Shown here: positions 17,895 through 26,599 of the stretch, piece by piece | Layout of the letters: every line of letters starts with the position of its first letter | Numbering within the stretch: position 1 is the stretch's first letter | Origin: Thiohalocapsa sp. | GTDB lineage: Bacteria > Pseudomonadota > Gammaproteobacteria > Chromatiales > Chromatiaceae | Length of the DNA: 54,714 bases | NCBI GenBank assembly: GCA_028277725.1 | Contig: JANQFX010000075.1 | Span: 1-54,714 of the forward strand | Direction of reading: 5' to 3' | Program-made: the position numbers and the translations under genes | Notes under the pieces: generated by a model | Told to the model about the DNA's origin: nothing | What the model saw: only the letters and a program-made list of their open reading frames with translations | The model's database searches: none

Positions 17895-18983
17895 ATGCAC
17901 GCGACATCCATCTCCATCAAAGCCGCTTCGCACCTGCAGAGACACCAGCAGCGGCAGCGCTGGACGATGCTGGCGCTGGTGTCACTGGTGCTGATCGTGG
18001 CGCTGCTGTCCATCGCCATCGGGCCGGTGACTATCCCTCCCGCGGACGTGCTGCGCGCACTGGGAGGACTAGCCGGCCTACCGGCGGGAGAGATCGCACC
18101 GCAGCACGAAGCGGTCATCCTGTCCATCCGGCTGCCGCGCACGGTGCTCGGTCTGCTCGTCGGCGCCGGGCTCGCCGTGGCCGGTGCGGCCATGCAGGGC
18201 CTGTTCCGAAACCCGCTCGCCGACCCGAGCCTGATCGGTGTCTCCGCCGGTGCCGCACTCGCCGCCGTGTCCGTCATCGTGCTCGGTGCCTCCGGGCTCG
18301 CGGGCGTCACCGCCTTCCTCGGTCCTTTCAGCCTGCCTATCGCGGCCTTCGCGGGGGGGCTGGTGACCACGCTCTTGGTTTACAGGCTCGCCAGCTCGGA
18401 GGGCCGCACCTCGGTCACGACCCTGCTGCTCGCGGGCATCGCCATCAATGCCCTCTGCGGCGCAGGGACGGGGCTGCTCACCTACCTTGCCGACGACCAG
18501 CAGCTGCGCACCCTCACCTTCTGGAGCATGGGCAGCCTCGGTGGGGCCACTTGGCCCGCGGTCGGCAGCGCGGCCTTGATGATCGCCTTGCCCCTGCTGG
18601 CCCTGCCGCTCCTGGCACGAACGCTCAACGCCCTGCTGCTCGGCGAGGCCGAGGCCGGACACCTGGGCATCGCCGTCCAACAGATGCAGCGCATCATCGT
18701 CGCCCTCGCGGCGCTCGCCGTCGGTGCCGCGGTGGCCGTGAGCGGCATCATCGGCTTCGTCGGCTTGGTGGTACCGCACTTGCTGCGCCTGGCCCTGGGG
18801 CCGGACCACGGCTTCCTGCTGCCCGGCTCGGCACTGCTGGGCGGCGCCCTCCTCCTACTCGCGGACCTGCTGGCACGCACCCTGGTGACGCCGGCGGAAC
18901 TGCCCATCGGTATCCTCACCGCCCTGCTGGGCGGTCCCTTCTTCCTGGCCCTGCTGTTGCGCTGGCGGCGTACCGCCCTATGA
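17895..18983 (+). CDS. hmuU: Haem ABC transporter permease (FecCD/BtuC family)
   Basis: A 362-residue inner-membrane permease with about ten hydrophobic segments. Conserved FecCD elements are LSIRLPRTVLGLLVGAGLAVAGAAMQGLFRNPLADP near residues 75-110 (quoted in pieces in the family as RLPR...GxxLAxxGxxxQ...NPLA) and GFVGLVVPHLLR near the C-terminal third. It forms the haem channel with HmuV and receives haem from HmuT. Its stop overlaps the hmuV start (ATGA). Confidence 0.9.
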   Translation: MHATSISIKAASHLQRHQQRQRWTMLALVSLVLIVALLSIAIGPVTIPPADVLRALGGLAGLPAGEIAPQHEAVILSIRLPRTVLGLLVGAGLAVAGAAMQGLFRNPLADPSLIGVSAGAALAAVSVIVLGASGLAGVTAFLGPFSLPIAAFAGGLVTTLLVYRLASSEGRTSVTTLLLAGIAINALCGAGTGLLTYLADDQQLRTLTFWSMGSLGGATWPAVGSAALMIALPLLALPLLARTLNALLLGEAEAGHLGIAVQQMQRIIVALAALAVGAAVAVSGIIGFVGLVVPHLLRLALGPDHGFLLPGSALLGGALLLLADLLARTLVTPAELPIGILTALLGGPFFLALLLRWRRTAL

Positions 18984-19855
18984 TCTCCGGCAGGCAGATC
19001 CAGCCGGCGGCGACGGGGCCCGCAAGCGTCACCAACACCCTGCGAGCCGTCGGCATCGGCGTGCAGCGCGGGGGACGGTCGTTGCTCGCCGAGGTCGACC
19101 TGGCCCTGGGCACGGGTGAGGTCCTGGTGCTGCTGGGCGCCAATGGTGCGGGCAAGTCCACCCTGATGAAGTGCCTGGCGGGGGAACTCGGCGCGGACCA
19201 GGGCCAGGTACTGCTGAACGGGCGGGAGCTCCACCGCTGGCGGGCGCTGGAACTGGCCAGGCGCCGTGCCGTCCTGCCGCAGGCGAGCCCACTGAGCTTT
19301 CCGTTCACGGCATTGGAAGTCGCCCGCATGGGGCGTATCCCCCACGGCGGCGCCCGCGCGAGCTCGGAGGCCGATGACTTGACCATTGCGGCCGAGGCCC
19401 TGGCCGCTGCGGAGGCGGAGCATCTCGCCGAACGTCGCTATACGACCCTCTCCGGTGGCGAGCGCCAAAGGGTGCACCTTGCGCGTGTGCTGGCCCAGCT
19501 GTGGGAACCCTTGCCCGGGGACGAGCCGCAATGGCTCCTGTTGGACGAGCCCACGGCTAGCCTGGATCTGGCGCACCAGCATGGCGTGCTGGCGCTGGTG
19601 CGCCGCTGGGCACACCGGTTGGGGCGCCGCCCGGTCGCCCGCCGCCTAGGGGTGCTCGTGGTCCTGCACGACCTCAACCTCGCGGCACAGTACGGTGACC
19701 GGGTTGCGATCCTGAAACAGGGGCGACTCCTCGCCAGCGGCACGCCCGCGGAGGTGCTGCAACCCGAACAGATCCAGACCGCCTTCGGCCTACCGGTCCG
19801 CGTGATCCCCCACCCGGACTCCGAGTGTCCACTGATCATTCCGAGATCGATGTAG
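18980..19855 (+). CDS. hmuV: Haem ABC transporter ATP-binding protein
   Basis: A 291-residue ATPase of the haem importer. Walker A (GANGAGKST), the signature ([15 protein letters not shown]), Walker B with catalytic Glu (WLLLDEPTASLD) and the switch His (VVLHDLN) are intact. The insert between signature and Walker B (QLWEPLPGDEP) is typical of HmuV proteins. The ATG at 18980 overlaps the hmuU stop; the longer upstream open frame is out of register with the operon logic. It ends the haem importer; the next gene starts about 175 bases later. Confidence 0.92.
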   Translation: MISGRQIQPAATGPASVTNTLRAVGIGVQRGGRSLLAEVDLALGTGEVLVLLGANGAGKSTLMKCLAGELGADQGQVLLNGRELHRWRALELARRRAVLPQASPLSFPFTALEVARMGRIPHGGARASSEADDLTIAAEALAAAEAEHLAERRYTTLSGGERQRVHLARVLAQLWEPLPGDEPQWLLLDEPTASLDLAHQHGVLALVRRWAHRLGRRPVARRLGVLVVLHDLNLAAQYGDRVAILKQGRLLASGTPAEVLQPEQIQTAFGLPVRVIPHPDSECPLIIPRSM

Positions 19856-19889
19856 CGCATTCGGCGAACGGGCCTTTGGGAGATTGATA

Positions 19890-19914
19890 AATGCGATTGC
19901 GAATGCGTGTCTTT
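19890..19914. promoter_or_regulatory. Cluster of operator half-sites upstream of the TlpA/NosL group
   Basis: AATGCGATTGCGAATGCG contains direct half-site repeats of the AATGCG type. An embedded 19-mer (19896-19914) matches 12 of 18 positions of the local Fur pattern. It is not a clean dyad, so this is a tentative iron-regulated promoter for the genes at 20031-25165. Confidence 0.3.
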
Positions 19915-20030
19915 GGCATGTAGCATTCCGCCGCATGAGATGTGCGTCCGAACGAACCCTTCCCCAGGCCCCGATCTTGCGCGAGGCCGGGCAAGCGAGG
20001 CGCGAGTGGCGAAGGCTCGGGCGCGTCGCG

Positions 20031-20681
20031 ATGGACAGGTTGCAGCTCCAGGGACTCTCCGGAACGGTGCCGCGCACGATGGCCGCCGCACTACTAGCGC
20101 TTTGCTTGCTCAGCGCCTGCGGTGCCCCCGACGTCGGCCCGGAGCCCGGACTCATCGCGCCCGAGATCACAGCCCTGGACCTCGAGGGCAACGCAGCCAG
20201 ACTGGAGGAATACCGCGGCCGGGTGGTCGTTCTCGATTTCTGGACCGGTGGCTGCGGCCCCTGCCTGGTCGATCTGGCGCAGATGGAAGGGCTCTATCGC
20301 CAGTACCGAGACGACGGGCTGACTGTGTTGGCGCTGAACCAGGGCGAGCCGGTGGAGACCGTCATCGATACCATCGAACGGCTGCTCCCGGTCACCTACC
20401 CTATTGCCATCGATCAGCGCGGCGAGTCGGCAAAGCGCTACGGCGTCAGGGCCGTTCCGACGACCTTCCTGCTGGACCGCCGCGGCGTGGTGCGCGAGAA
20501 AATCCTCGGCGAGATCAGCCGCGGGCGGCTCGAGGTCATGCTGACGGACCTGCTCGGCGTCGAGCCGAGCATAAGGTTCGCCGAGTCGCGGCCGACTGCA
20601 ACGCCAGCCTCGGCAGACCAGGCCAAGCACCACGCAACGGCCGGCCCTCCGGCGCCCAACCCAAGCGACCAATCACGATGA
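20031..20681 (+). CDS. TlpA/ResA-like thioredoxin-fold lipoprotein
   Basis: A 216-residue thiol-disulphide oxidoreductase with lipobox LLSAC and active site CGPC (WTGGCGPC). The cis-proline loop is VPTTFLLD. I start at the ATG at 20031 because it places the signal peptide and lipobox correctly; the frame is open upstream to 19884. It would reduce or isomerise cysteines in the periplasm, possibly those of the NosL-like proteins encoded next, whose first gene overlaps its stop by 4 bases. The C-terminus is a Pro/Ala/Ser-rich tail. Confidence 0.85.
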   Translation: MDRLQLQGLSGTVPRTMAAALLALCLLSACGAPDVGPEPGLIAPEITALDLEGNAARLEEYRGRVVVLDFWTGGCGPCLVDLAQMEGLYRQYRDDGLTVLALNQGEPVETVIDTIERLLPVTYPIAIDQRGESAKRYGVRAVPTTFLLDRRGVVREKILGEISRGRLEVMLTDLLGVEPSIRFAESRPTATPASADQAKHHATAGPPAPNPSDQSR

Positions 20682-21307
20682 AGCGACGAGACCTGCTATC
20701 CCTGCTCGGTAGCGGAAGCCTGCTTGCCTATGCTGCGACGGCACACCCGGCGCCGCCCGGCGCGGCGCCCAAGCCCTGGGAATGGGTGGAGCGACGCGGT
20801 GGCGACGACGATGTGGCGGGGACACCGCTGCAGTTCATGCCGAGCCTGCAGGACCCGCGGCCGCTCGAGGACGAACTCGAGAAGTTCCGCCGCTGCCCCT
20901 ACTGCGGTATGGCTCGGGGCCATGTGCGCTGGCGCAAGACGCGCCATCTGGTGCATTACCTGGACGACTCGGTAGATCCGACCTGCTCCATCCACTGCGC
21001 CGCCCTCAGCCTTGGCCTGAATCTCGACCTGGTGCCCCGCGCGATCTACGCGGCGGATGCCGGCTCCACGCTCGATGTTCCGCCGTTGGTGGCGGTGGAG
21101 GCGCTCAACTACCTCATCGACCCGAGCCGCCCGGGCACCATGACCCGGCGCAGCAAGTGGGCCTATGCCGACCCGGTCAAGGCGCGGGAGATAGCCAGTC
21201 CCGACGCCCAGCTCGTCGACTTCGATCAGGCCCTGAGGGCGGCCTACGTCGACATGGCAGAAGACACCATCATGATCCGCAAGCGCCGTGCCGAGCGGCG
21301 CGGTTGA
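20678..21307 (+). CDS. NosL-family metal-binding protein, first copy
   Basis: A 209-residue exported protein beginning MKRRDLLSLLGSGSLLAYA, a Tat-like signal. The NosL marker CPYCGM is present (RCPYCGMARG), followed by the region HLVHYLDDSVDPTCSIHCAAL with two further Cys. NosL proteins bind Cu(I) and serve nitrous oxide reductase assembly, but no nos genes are nearby. Its ATG overlaps the TlpA stop (ATGA). A role as a periplasmic metal or haem chaperone for the ABC transporter downstream is inference. Confidence 0.8.
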   Translation: MKRRDLLSLLGSGSLLAYAATAHPAPPGAAPKPWEWVERRGGDDDVAGTPLQFMPSLQDPRPLEDELEKFRRCPYCGMARGHVRWRKTRHLVHYLDDSVDPTCSIHCAALSLGLNLDLVPRAIYAADAGSTLDVPPLVAVEALNYLIDPSRPGTMTRRSKWAYADPVKAREIASPDAQLVDFDQALRAAYVDMAEDTIMIRKRRAERRG

Positions 21308-21411
21308 TCTCCTCATCGCACAAGACCATCGACGCCGGTGCGCACACCATGACCGCTGACGGACATCGCCCTCCCCGCTCACCCGCCAGGACACCTGCCA
21401 GGGCGCTGGGG

Positions 21412-21882
21412 ATGATCCGTCGGCGCACGCTGCTTGTGGCCCTCGCCCTATTGCCGCTCACGCTGCGGACCGCCCTGGCGCGTGAATTCATCGAGCCGAA
21501 GCGAACCGACAAGTGCCCGGTGTGCGGCATGTATGTCTTCAAGTACCCGCAGTGGGTCGCCGAGATCATTTTCGAGGATGGCAGCTACGCGGTCTTCGAC
21601 GGCGCCAAAGACATGTTCAAGTACCTGTTCGATCTGCCGCGCTACAACCCGGAGAAGACGCGCGAGGATATCGCCGCCGTCTATGTCACCGAGTACTTCG
21701 GCAATCGCATCATGCGCGCCGAGGGGCTCTTGTACGTCCTCGGCAGCGACGTCCTCGGGCCCATGGGCCATGAGTTCATCCCGGTCAAGGGCGAGGTGGC
21801 CGCGACGACCTTCATGCTGGAGCACCGCGGCAAACGGATGCTGCCCTTCGAGGACATCACCGCCGACGACATCCCGGACTGA
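21412..21882 (+). CDS. NosL-family metal-binding protein, second copy
   Basis: A 156-residue exported protein with signal peptide MIRRRTLLVALALLPLTLRT and the NosL marker CPVCGM (KCPVCGMYVFKYP). The pattern VAEIIFEDGSYAVFDGAKDMFKY and a C-terminal FEDITADDIPD are typical of NosL. I chose the ATG at 21412, which starts the signal peptide; 21349 is an alternative adding 21 residues. The stop overlaps the next ATG (TGATG). Two NosL-like proteins in one operon suggest a relay. Confidence 0.82.
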   Translation: MIRRRTLLVALALLPLTLRTALAREFIEPKRTDKCPVCGMYVFKYPQWVAEIIFEDGSYAVFDGAKDMFKYLFDLPRYNPEKTREDIAAVYVTEYFGNRIMRAEGLLYVLGSDVLGPMGHEFIPVKGEVAATTFMLEHRGKRMLPFEDITADDIPD

Positions 21883-22214
21883 TGCGCTATCACGTCCTCG
21901 CCGGGGTGCTGGCCACCGAGATCGGCCTGTTGGCGGCGCTGCACGTCGACGCCACCGCGGACATGTGGTCGCGCAAGAGCGAACATGCACAGGTGCGTGA
22001 CCTGGGCGCTGCGCTGGGGCTGACCGATCTGGCCATCTGGACCGAGGCGCGCTACACGCGCCACCCGTCACAGGCCGACTTCTTCTCGGCCTTTCAGGAC
22101 TTCCCCGGCGCCATCGAGCACTTCCCGGCCGGGTCCATCGTCGGCCCGCCGGCGCACCTGCGTCCGACCGAGTGGATGGCATCGACACCCAGCCAGCAGG
22201 CACCGCGGCCATGA
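21882..22214 (+). CDS. Small protein of unknown function in the NosL/ABC operon
   Basis: A 110-residue protein I do not recognise. An N-terminal hydrophobic stretch (about residues 4-22) could be a signal anchor. The rest is soluble, with a motif-like region DLAIWTEARYTRHPSQADFF and a Pro-rich end (SIVGPPAHLRPTEW). Both ends are coupled: its ATG overlaps the NosL stop and its stop overlaps the permease ATG (ATGA). That coupling and normal composition argue that it is real. Confidence 0.7.
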   Translation: MRYHVLAGVLATEIGLLAALHVDATADMWSRKSEHAQVRDLGAALGLTDLAIWTEARYTRHPSQADFFSAFQDFPGAIEHFPAGSIVGPPAHLRPTEWMASTPSQQAPRP

Positions 22215-23410
22215 CCAGGGCTCAGTTCGGCAAGCATCTGAAGATTCTGGAGTTCGCCCTCGCATCGATGCTGCGCCGACGGATGAAGAACGCGGGCATC
22301 GTCGTCGTCTTCAGCGCCGTGGTCTTCCTGCTGTCCTCCATCGTCTTCCTCACCAGCGCCCTGCGCGCCGAAGCCATGGCGACACTCGAGGGCGCCCCGG
22401 AGCTGATCGTCCAAAGGACCGTCGCCGGCCGCCACGCGCTCATCCCGGTGGACTACGCCGAGGTCATCGCGGCGCTTCCCGGCGTCGGCTCCGTACAGCC
22501 GCGCTATTGGGGCTACTACTACGACATCTACAGCGATGCCAATTACACCTTGATCGGCGTCCCCGACGAGGGACCGGGGTCCGCCGGTCAACTGCCCCTG
22601 CACCTGGTGGAGGGGGACATGATCACCCCCGGTCGGACCGAGGTTTGCGTCATCGGCGCCGGGGTCGCCCGTGCGCGCTCCGCACGGATCGGCAGCATCG
22701 TCTCGCTGCGCAACTCGCGGGGCTGGATGCAGGAGTACGAGGTCGTCGGCATCCTCGCGGGTGCGTCGCGTTTGCTGACCAACGACCTGATCCTGCTGCC
22801 TGAGCGGGACCTCAAGACCCTGCTGGGCCTGCCCGACGATCGGGCCACCGACCTCCTGGTGGAGGTCTACAACCCCAACGAGGTCGCCAACATCTCGCGC
22901 AAGCTCCTCGAGCGGCTGCCGCAGGCGCGGCCCATCAGCCATGCCGAGATCACCCGCACCTACGACACCCTGTTCGACTGGCGCGGCGGGTTGCTGCTGG
23001 CCATGTCCCTGGGCGCCGTGGCCGCGTTCATGATCCTCGCCTGGGACAAGGCCACCGGGCTGTCGGCCGAGGAGCGACGCGAAATCGGCATTCTCAAGGC
23101 CATCGGCTGGGAGACCTCGGACATTTTGGAGCTCAAGCTGTGGGAGGGCGCGGCACTCGCCATCACCGCCTTCCTCACCGGCATCACCGCTGGCTATGCA
23201 CACGTCTTCCACTCCGGTGCCGCCCTGCTCCGCCCGGTGCTGCAAGGCTGGTCGACGCTGTTCCCGAGCTTCGACCTGGCGCCGCGCGTCGAGCCCTACG
23301 AGCTGGGCGTGCTCTTCCTGCTCACGGTCGCGCCCTATATCGCCGCCACCATCGTTCCGGCATGGAAGGCCGCCATCACCGACCCCGACCGAGTCATGCG
23401 CGCATCATGA
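22211..23410 (+). CDS. FtsX/MacB-type ABC transporter permease
   Basis: A 399-residue membrane protein. One transmembrane segment near residues 28-50 is followed by a ~210-residue extracytoplasmic domain and three C-terminal segments (about 265-395), the FtsX/MacB/LolC layout. EERREIGILKAIGWETSDI is the conserved coupling segment that meets the ATPase. Such permeases often move lipoproteins or drive periplasmic work rather than import small solutes. The start overlaps the preceding stop, and the stop overlaps the ATPase start (ATGA). Confidence 0.85.
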   Translation: MTRAQFGKHLKILEFALASMLRRRMKNAGIVVVFSAVVFLLSSIVFLTSALRAEAMATLEGAPELIVQRTVAGRHALIPVDYAEVIAALPGVGSVQPRYWGYYYDIYSDANYTLIGVPDEGPGSAGQLPLHLVEGDMITPGRTEVCVIGAGVARARSARIGSIVSLRNSRGWMQEYEVVGILAGASRLLTNDLILLPERDLKTLLGLPDDRATDLLVEVYNPNEVANISRKLLERLPQARPISHAEITRTYDTLFDWRGGLLLAMSLGAVAAFMILAWDKATGLSAEERREIGILKAIGWETSDILELKLWEGAALAITAFLTGITAGYAHVFHSGAALLRPVLQGWSTLFPSFDLAPRVEPYELGVLFLLTVAPYIAATIVPAWKAAITDPDRVMRAS

Positions 23411-24147
23411 GCACCAGGGTCTCCATCGAGGACGTCACCCGAATCTACAACCAGGGCAAGCCGAACGAGGTGCGGCCGGTGGACCGGGTCTCGGTCCGAA
23501 TCGGCGGCCCCGGTGAAGGCGCGAGCGACGGAGGGGACGGGCAAACCGGCAAGGACGTCGGGGAGATCGCCGTCCTGAAGGGACCGAGCGGTTCCGGCAA
23601 GACGACGCTGCTGGCGCTGATCGGCTGCATGATCCGCCCCACGTCGGGCCGCATCCTGGTGAACGGACGGGACGTCGCCAAGCTGCCGGAACGGTTCCTG
23701 ACCGAGGTCCGGCGGGACACCTTCGGCTTCGTGTTCCAGCAGCTGCACCTGATCTCCGGGCTCAGCGTGCTGGAGAACGTCATGCTGCCGCTGTATCCGC
23801 TCGAGATCGGGTTCCGCGAGGGCAGAGAGCGTGCCCTCGGCCTGATCGAGCAGCTCGGCCTGACACACCGCCGCCGCTTCCGGGTCGAGGCGCTCTCCGG
23901 CGGCGAACGCCAGCGTGTGGCGATCGCCCGCGCCCTGATCAATAGGCCCGGTGCCATCCTGGCCGACGAACCCACGGCGCACCTGGATGCCGGTCTGTCC
24001 TGCGAGCTGATGGGCATCCTCGGCGAGCTCCGGGGCCAAGGCAAGTCCATTGTCATCGCCACGCACGACCCGCTGGTCTACGACAGCCCCATGATCGATC
24101 GCGTGTTCACCATGCGCGACGGCCGCATCATGGACGATGACCGATGA
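23407..24147 (+). CDS. ABC transporter ATP-binding protein (LolD/MacB type)
   Basis: A 246-residue ATPase. Walker A (GPSGSGKTT), the signature ([15 protein letters not shown]), Walker B ([12 protein letters not shown]) and the switch His (ATHDP) are intact. A Gly/Asp-rich insert (about residues 36-50) separates the first beta strands from Walker A and is not usual. It pairs with the FtsX-type permease just upstream. The next gene starts 11 bases before its stop. Confidence 0.88.
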   Translation: MSTRVSIEDVTRIYNQGKPNEVRPVDRVSVRIGGPGEGASDGGDGQTGKDVGEIAVLKGPSGSGKTTLLALIGCMIRPTSGRILVNGRDVAKLPERFLTEVRRDTFGFVFQQLHLISGLSVLENVMLPLYPLEIGFREGRERALGLIEQLGLTHRRRFRVEALSGGERQRVAIARALINRPGAILADEPTAHLDAGLSCELMGILGELRGQGKSIVIATHDPLVYDSPMIDRVFTMRDGRIMDDDR

Positions 24148-25165
24148 TCCTGGGATGATTCTCCACCCAGGCATTCTCTCGCTGCTGCTCGTCGCTGTGC
24201 TGGTATCCGGCATGGTGCTCTATGGCGCCGGCATCGGCACGGTTGTGCTGGCGCGCTGGGACCTGTCGAGCAGTTCGGAACGGCAACTGGCCCTGGAGCG
24301 CAGGACCTACCTGCTCTCCACGCTCATGAGCCACGCGCTTGCGCTGGAAATCCTGTCCGCGCTGGTCTTCCTCTACACCCTGGAAGACATCCATACCGTC
24401 TTCGTCGGCGCCATGTGCGCCACCGGCACATTGAACGCCAACCCCGTGGGTTGGTGGGCGCTGGCGGTAAAGATCGCGGCGCTTTTTGCTTGCGCGGTCT
24501 GGATCACGCTCAACCGCATCGACCAGCGCGCCGAGGACTATCCGCTGACGCGCCTGAAGTACGGACTGCTGCTGGTCCTCGCGCCGCTGATCCTGCTCGA
24601 GACCTGGCTCCTGTTCCGCTATTTCCTGGGCCTGGACCCGAACGTGATCACCTCGTGCTGCGGTTCCCTGTTCAGCGGCACCGGGGTCGGCGTGGGCGCA
24701 GAGATCGCCGGACTGCCTGCCCTGCCGCTGATGATCGCCTTCTTCGGCGGCATCGCCGTCTACCTGGCCCTGGGGGTGTTCGGCCTGCGCCGTGAGCAAG
24801 CCTGGCCGCGGCTCCTGCTCGGAGCAACGGCCGTCGCCCTGTTCGTGGTGTCCCTGGCCTCCGTCATCGCCTTCATCTCCGCCTACCACTACGAGTTGCC
24901 GACCCATCACTGCCCCTTCTGCCTGCTGCAGGCGGAGTACCACTACATCGGCTATCCGATGTACCTGACCCTGTTCGCGGCGACCTTCTACGGCCTGATG
25001 GTCGGCATCGCCGAACCGCTGCGCCGCGTCCCCTCCATCGAGGCACCGATTGCCACGGACCAGCCCCGCTGGATTCGCCGCTCCCTGCTCTGGCTGCTGG
25101 TCTTCGTCGTACTGGCCACCTGGCCGATGGTGTTCTCGGACTTCACCCTCGAGGGATACTACTGA
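24137..25165 (+). CDS. Polytopic membrane protein of unknown function with conserved-looking Cys/His clusters
   Basis: A 342-residue protein with about eight hydrophobic segments. I do not recognise the family. Cys/His clusters stand near predicted membrane boundaries: MCATGTLNAN (about residue 95), SCCGSLF (about 173) and THHCPFCLLQ (about 255). These could bind metal or haem or form disulphides. The gene overlaps the ABC ATPase gene by 11 bases; an alternative ATG lies at 24155. It closes the TlpA/NosL/ABC operon. A membrane carrier or redox partner for metal or haem handling is inference. Confidence 0.7.
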   Translation: MTDDPGMILHPGILSLLLVAVLVSGMVLYGAGIGTVVLARWDLSSSSERQLALERRTYLLSTLMSHALALEILSALVFLYTLEDIHTVFVGAMCATGTLNANPVGWWALAVKIAALFACAVWITLNRIDQRAEDYPLTRLKYGLLLVLAPLILLETWLLFRYFLGLDPNVITSCCGSLFSGTGVGVGAEIAGLPALPLMIAFFGGIAVYLALGVFGLRREQAWPRLLLGATAVALFVVSLASVIAFISAYHYELPTHHCPFCLLQAEYHYIGYPMYLTLFAATFYGLMVGIAEPLRRVPSIEAPIATDQPRWIRRSLLWLLVFVVLATWPMVFSDFTLEGYY

Positions 25166-25337
25166 CATCGCCACCCTATGCATAAAGGCCTAGAGTCAAC
25201 AGTCGTGACATCAGCCGCCATTTTTTTTGATCGTTCGCTCGTCCGATATCGACCCAAAGGAGACGTCGGCCGTCGGGCTTGGCGTTCAATGCTCGCAGCA
25301 GGCATGCTACATGTCAGCATCGTACTGCCTGCGTTTG

Positions 25338-25982
25338 CTAAGCATCGAAATACTCGGGCGATTCTTCCTTAAGCGTGAGCAAAAGCTCATGAGCTATTTG
25401 CCTAATGCAAGCAAGCTCAGGTCTCCCACCAAGCACCTCCTCTATGTCACCCGATGAAAATAACCACCCCAACGAGTTATTTCGGGATAGATCCATATAC
25501 GCTTCCTCAAGGTCGGGGTCTACGTGTGCACCGCCATCAGTGTTCGCTACGTTCTCCACAAGTTCACGGCGGCAATATGTCCTCCCTTGGTTGTCTTTCA
25601 ATACGGGGTTATTCCACCAATCTACAAACCTCAACTTATTCGGAGGAATAGGTGGTGCACCCATTTGAACCAATGGAATATACTCTGCTCCATTCCCAGA
25701 TATCCGGCATCCAACCAAATCACATTCAGTTAAGAGGTTCCCTGCGTTGAGCGGGCCAGCTGAGTCGTAAAACCTTTGATTCCGGAGTCCAAGTTGTTCG
25801 AGTAGAGCTCTCGACTGACCTCTATGATGCAACAAGACACGGAGCGATAAGGCAATGTGCTTCCCCGTCGCGGGGTGGCCTTTGTCGAAGCTTCCGCAGG
25901 CGTTTTGCAGCAGCCACAATTGATCTCTTAGCTCTTTCTCTAGATCTTCTCTCGACCGAGCTACTCGTTTCTTACGTACCAT
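25338..25982 (-). CDS. AT-rich orphan protein of unknown function
   Basis: A 214-residue protein I do not recognise. Its base composition is clearly lower in GC than the neighbours, with AT-rich codons, which points to horizontal transfer. A good ribosome-binding site (GCAGGAGAG just before ATG) supports expression. Notable segments are ISGNGAEYIPLVQMGAPPIP and KLRFVDWWNNPVLKDN. No signal peptide or membrane segment is seen. It lies between the NosL/ABC operon and toxin-antitoxin debris, the usual setting for mobile cargo. Confidence 0.7.
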   Translation of the reverse strand: MVRKKRVARSREDLEKELRDQLWLLQNACGSFDKGHPATGKHIALSLRVLLHHRGQSRALLEQLGLRNQRFYDSAGPLNAGNLLTECDLVGCRISGNGAEYIPLVQMGAPPIPPNKLRFVDWWNNPVLKDNQGRTYCRRELVENVANTDGGAHVDPDLEEAYMDLSRNNSLGWLFSSGDIEEVLGGRPELACIRQIAHELLLTLKEESPEYFDA

Positions 25983-26323
25983 ACTCTCCTGCTTAGGAAG
26001 TAACTGTTTGGTTTACGGATAATCTCCCTGGTCGGATTGTTGTCAAGAATCACCAGACCACGGCCGACCACGCCGGCTGCATGCCACGTTAGCACAGGTC
26101 GCACTAGGTCGGCTTGTGGCCGACAGCCGTCGGGCATCTACATCCGGCGCAGCGTCTGCTTGGTATCACCCTGCGGACACCGGGCGACGGCGGCTGGCCG
26201 CTGCTGCGCGCCAGGCACAAGACCCGCTCTTTCGGCGCTATCGCCCTGCCCTTCAGCAGCGCGTTCGACATCGGCGCCGCGAATCCGCCAACGCCGCGGC
26301 CTTCAGCCCAGGACCTCAACCGG
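25983..26323. other. Intergenic region with no supported gene
   Basis: About 340 bases that shift from AT-rich to GC-rich. The first ~60 bases should carry the promoter of the minus-strand orphan gene at 25982. The rest has short open frames without recognisable family features. Confidence 0.5.
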
Positions 26324-26486
26324 TGATGCGCAGCTCAACGCCGCTGCCCGGCGGGCCAGCCGGCGGTCGAAGGTCACGAGCAGCGAGCCAGGGCATTGGT
26401 ATCAAGCGACTTCATGACTCTGGATCGCGCTCGCGTGCCAGTAGCGATGCGGGATCGAAGTCATCCAATCGGCGTGGCTTCCCGCG
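26324..26486 (-). pseudogene. Relic of a toxin-antitoxin pair (antitoxin C-terminus plus internally deleted PIN toxin)
   Basis: On the minus strand an Arg/Asp-rich antitoxin-like C-terminus (KPRRLDDFDPASLLARERDP) ends in a TGA that overlaps an ATG at 26415. That ATG opens MKSLDTNALAR, the typical start of a VapC PIN-domain toxin, but the frame stops after 13 codons. In another frame just beyond lies LLVTFDRRLARRAAAL, typical of a PIN-domain C-terminus. A deletion of roughly 100 codons would explain this. It is non-functional debris. Confidence 0.5.
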
Positions 26487-26599
26487 AGCAGGGGCCTTGA
26501 CCAATCCTGACGGGTGGCCCATCGCTGCCGCCCCTTGTTTGACGCGAACCAGGGCGACGCTTGGCTCTGCCCTATGGCAACCGCATGCGAAACGCACCA

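Noticed and set aside
18482..19615. A 377-codon minus-strand frame opposite hmuU and hmuV
   Set aside because: Shadow of two well-supported haem transport genes.
19896..19914. Calling the TlpA upstream site a full Fur box
   Set aside because: The half-sites are direct rather than inverted, so it is kept only as a low-confidence regulatory feature.
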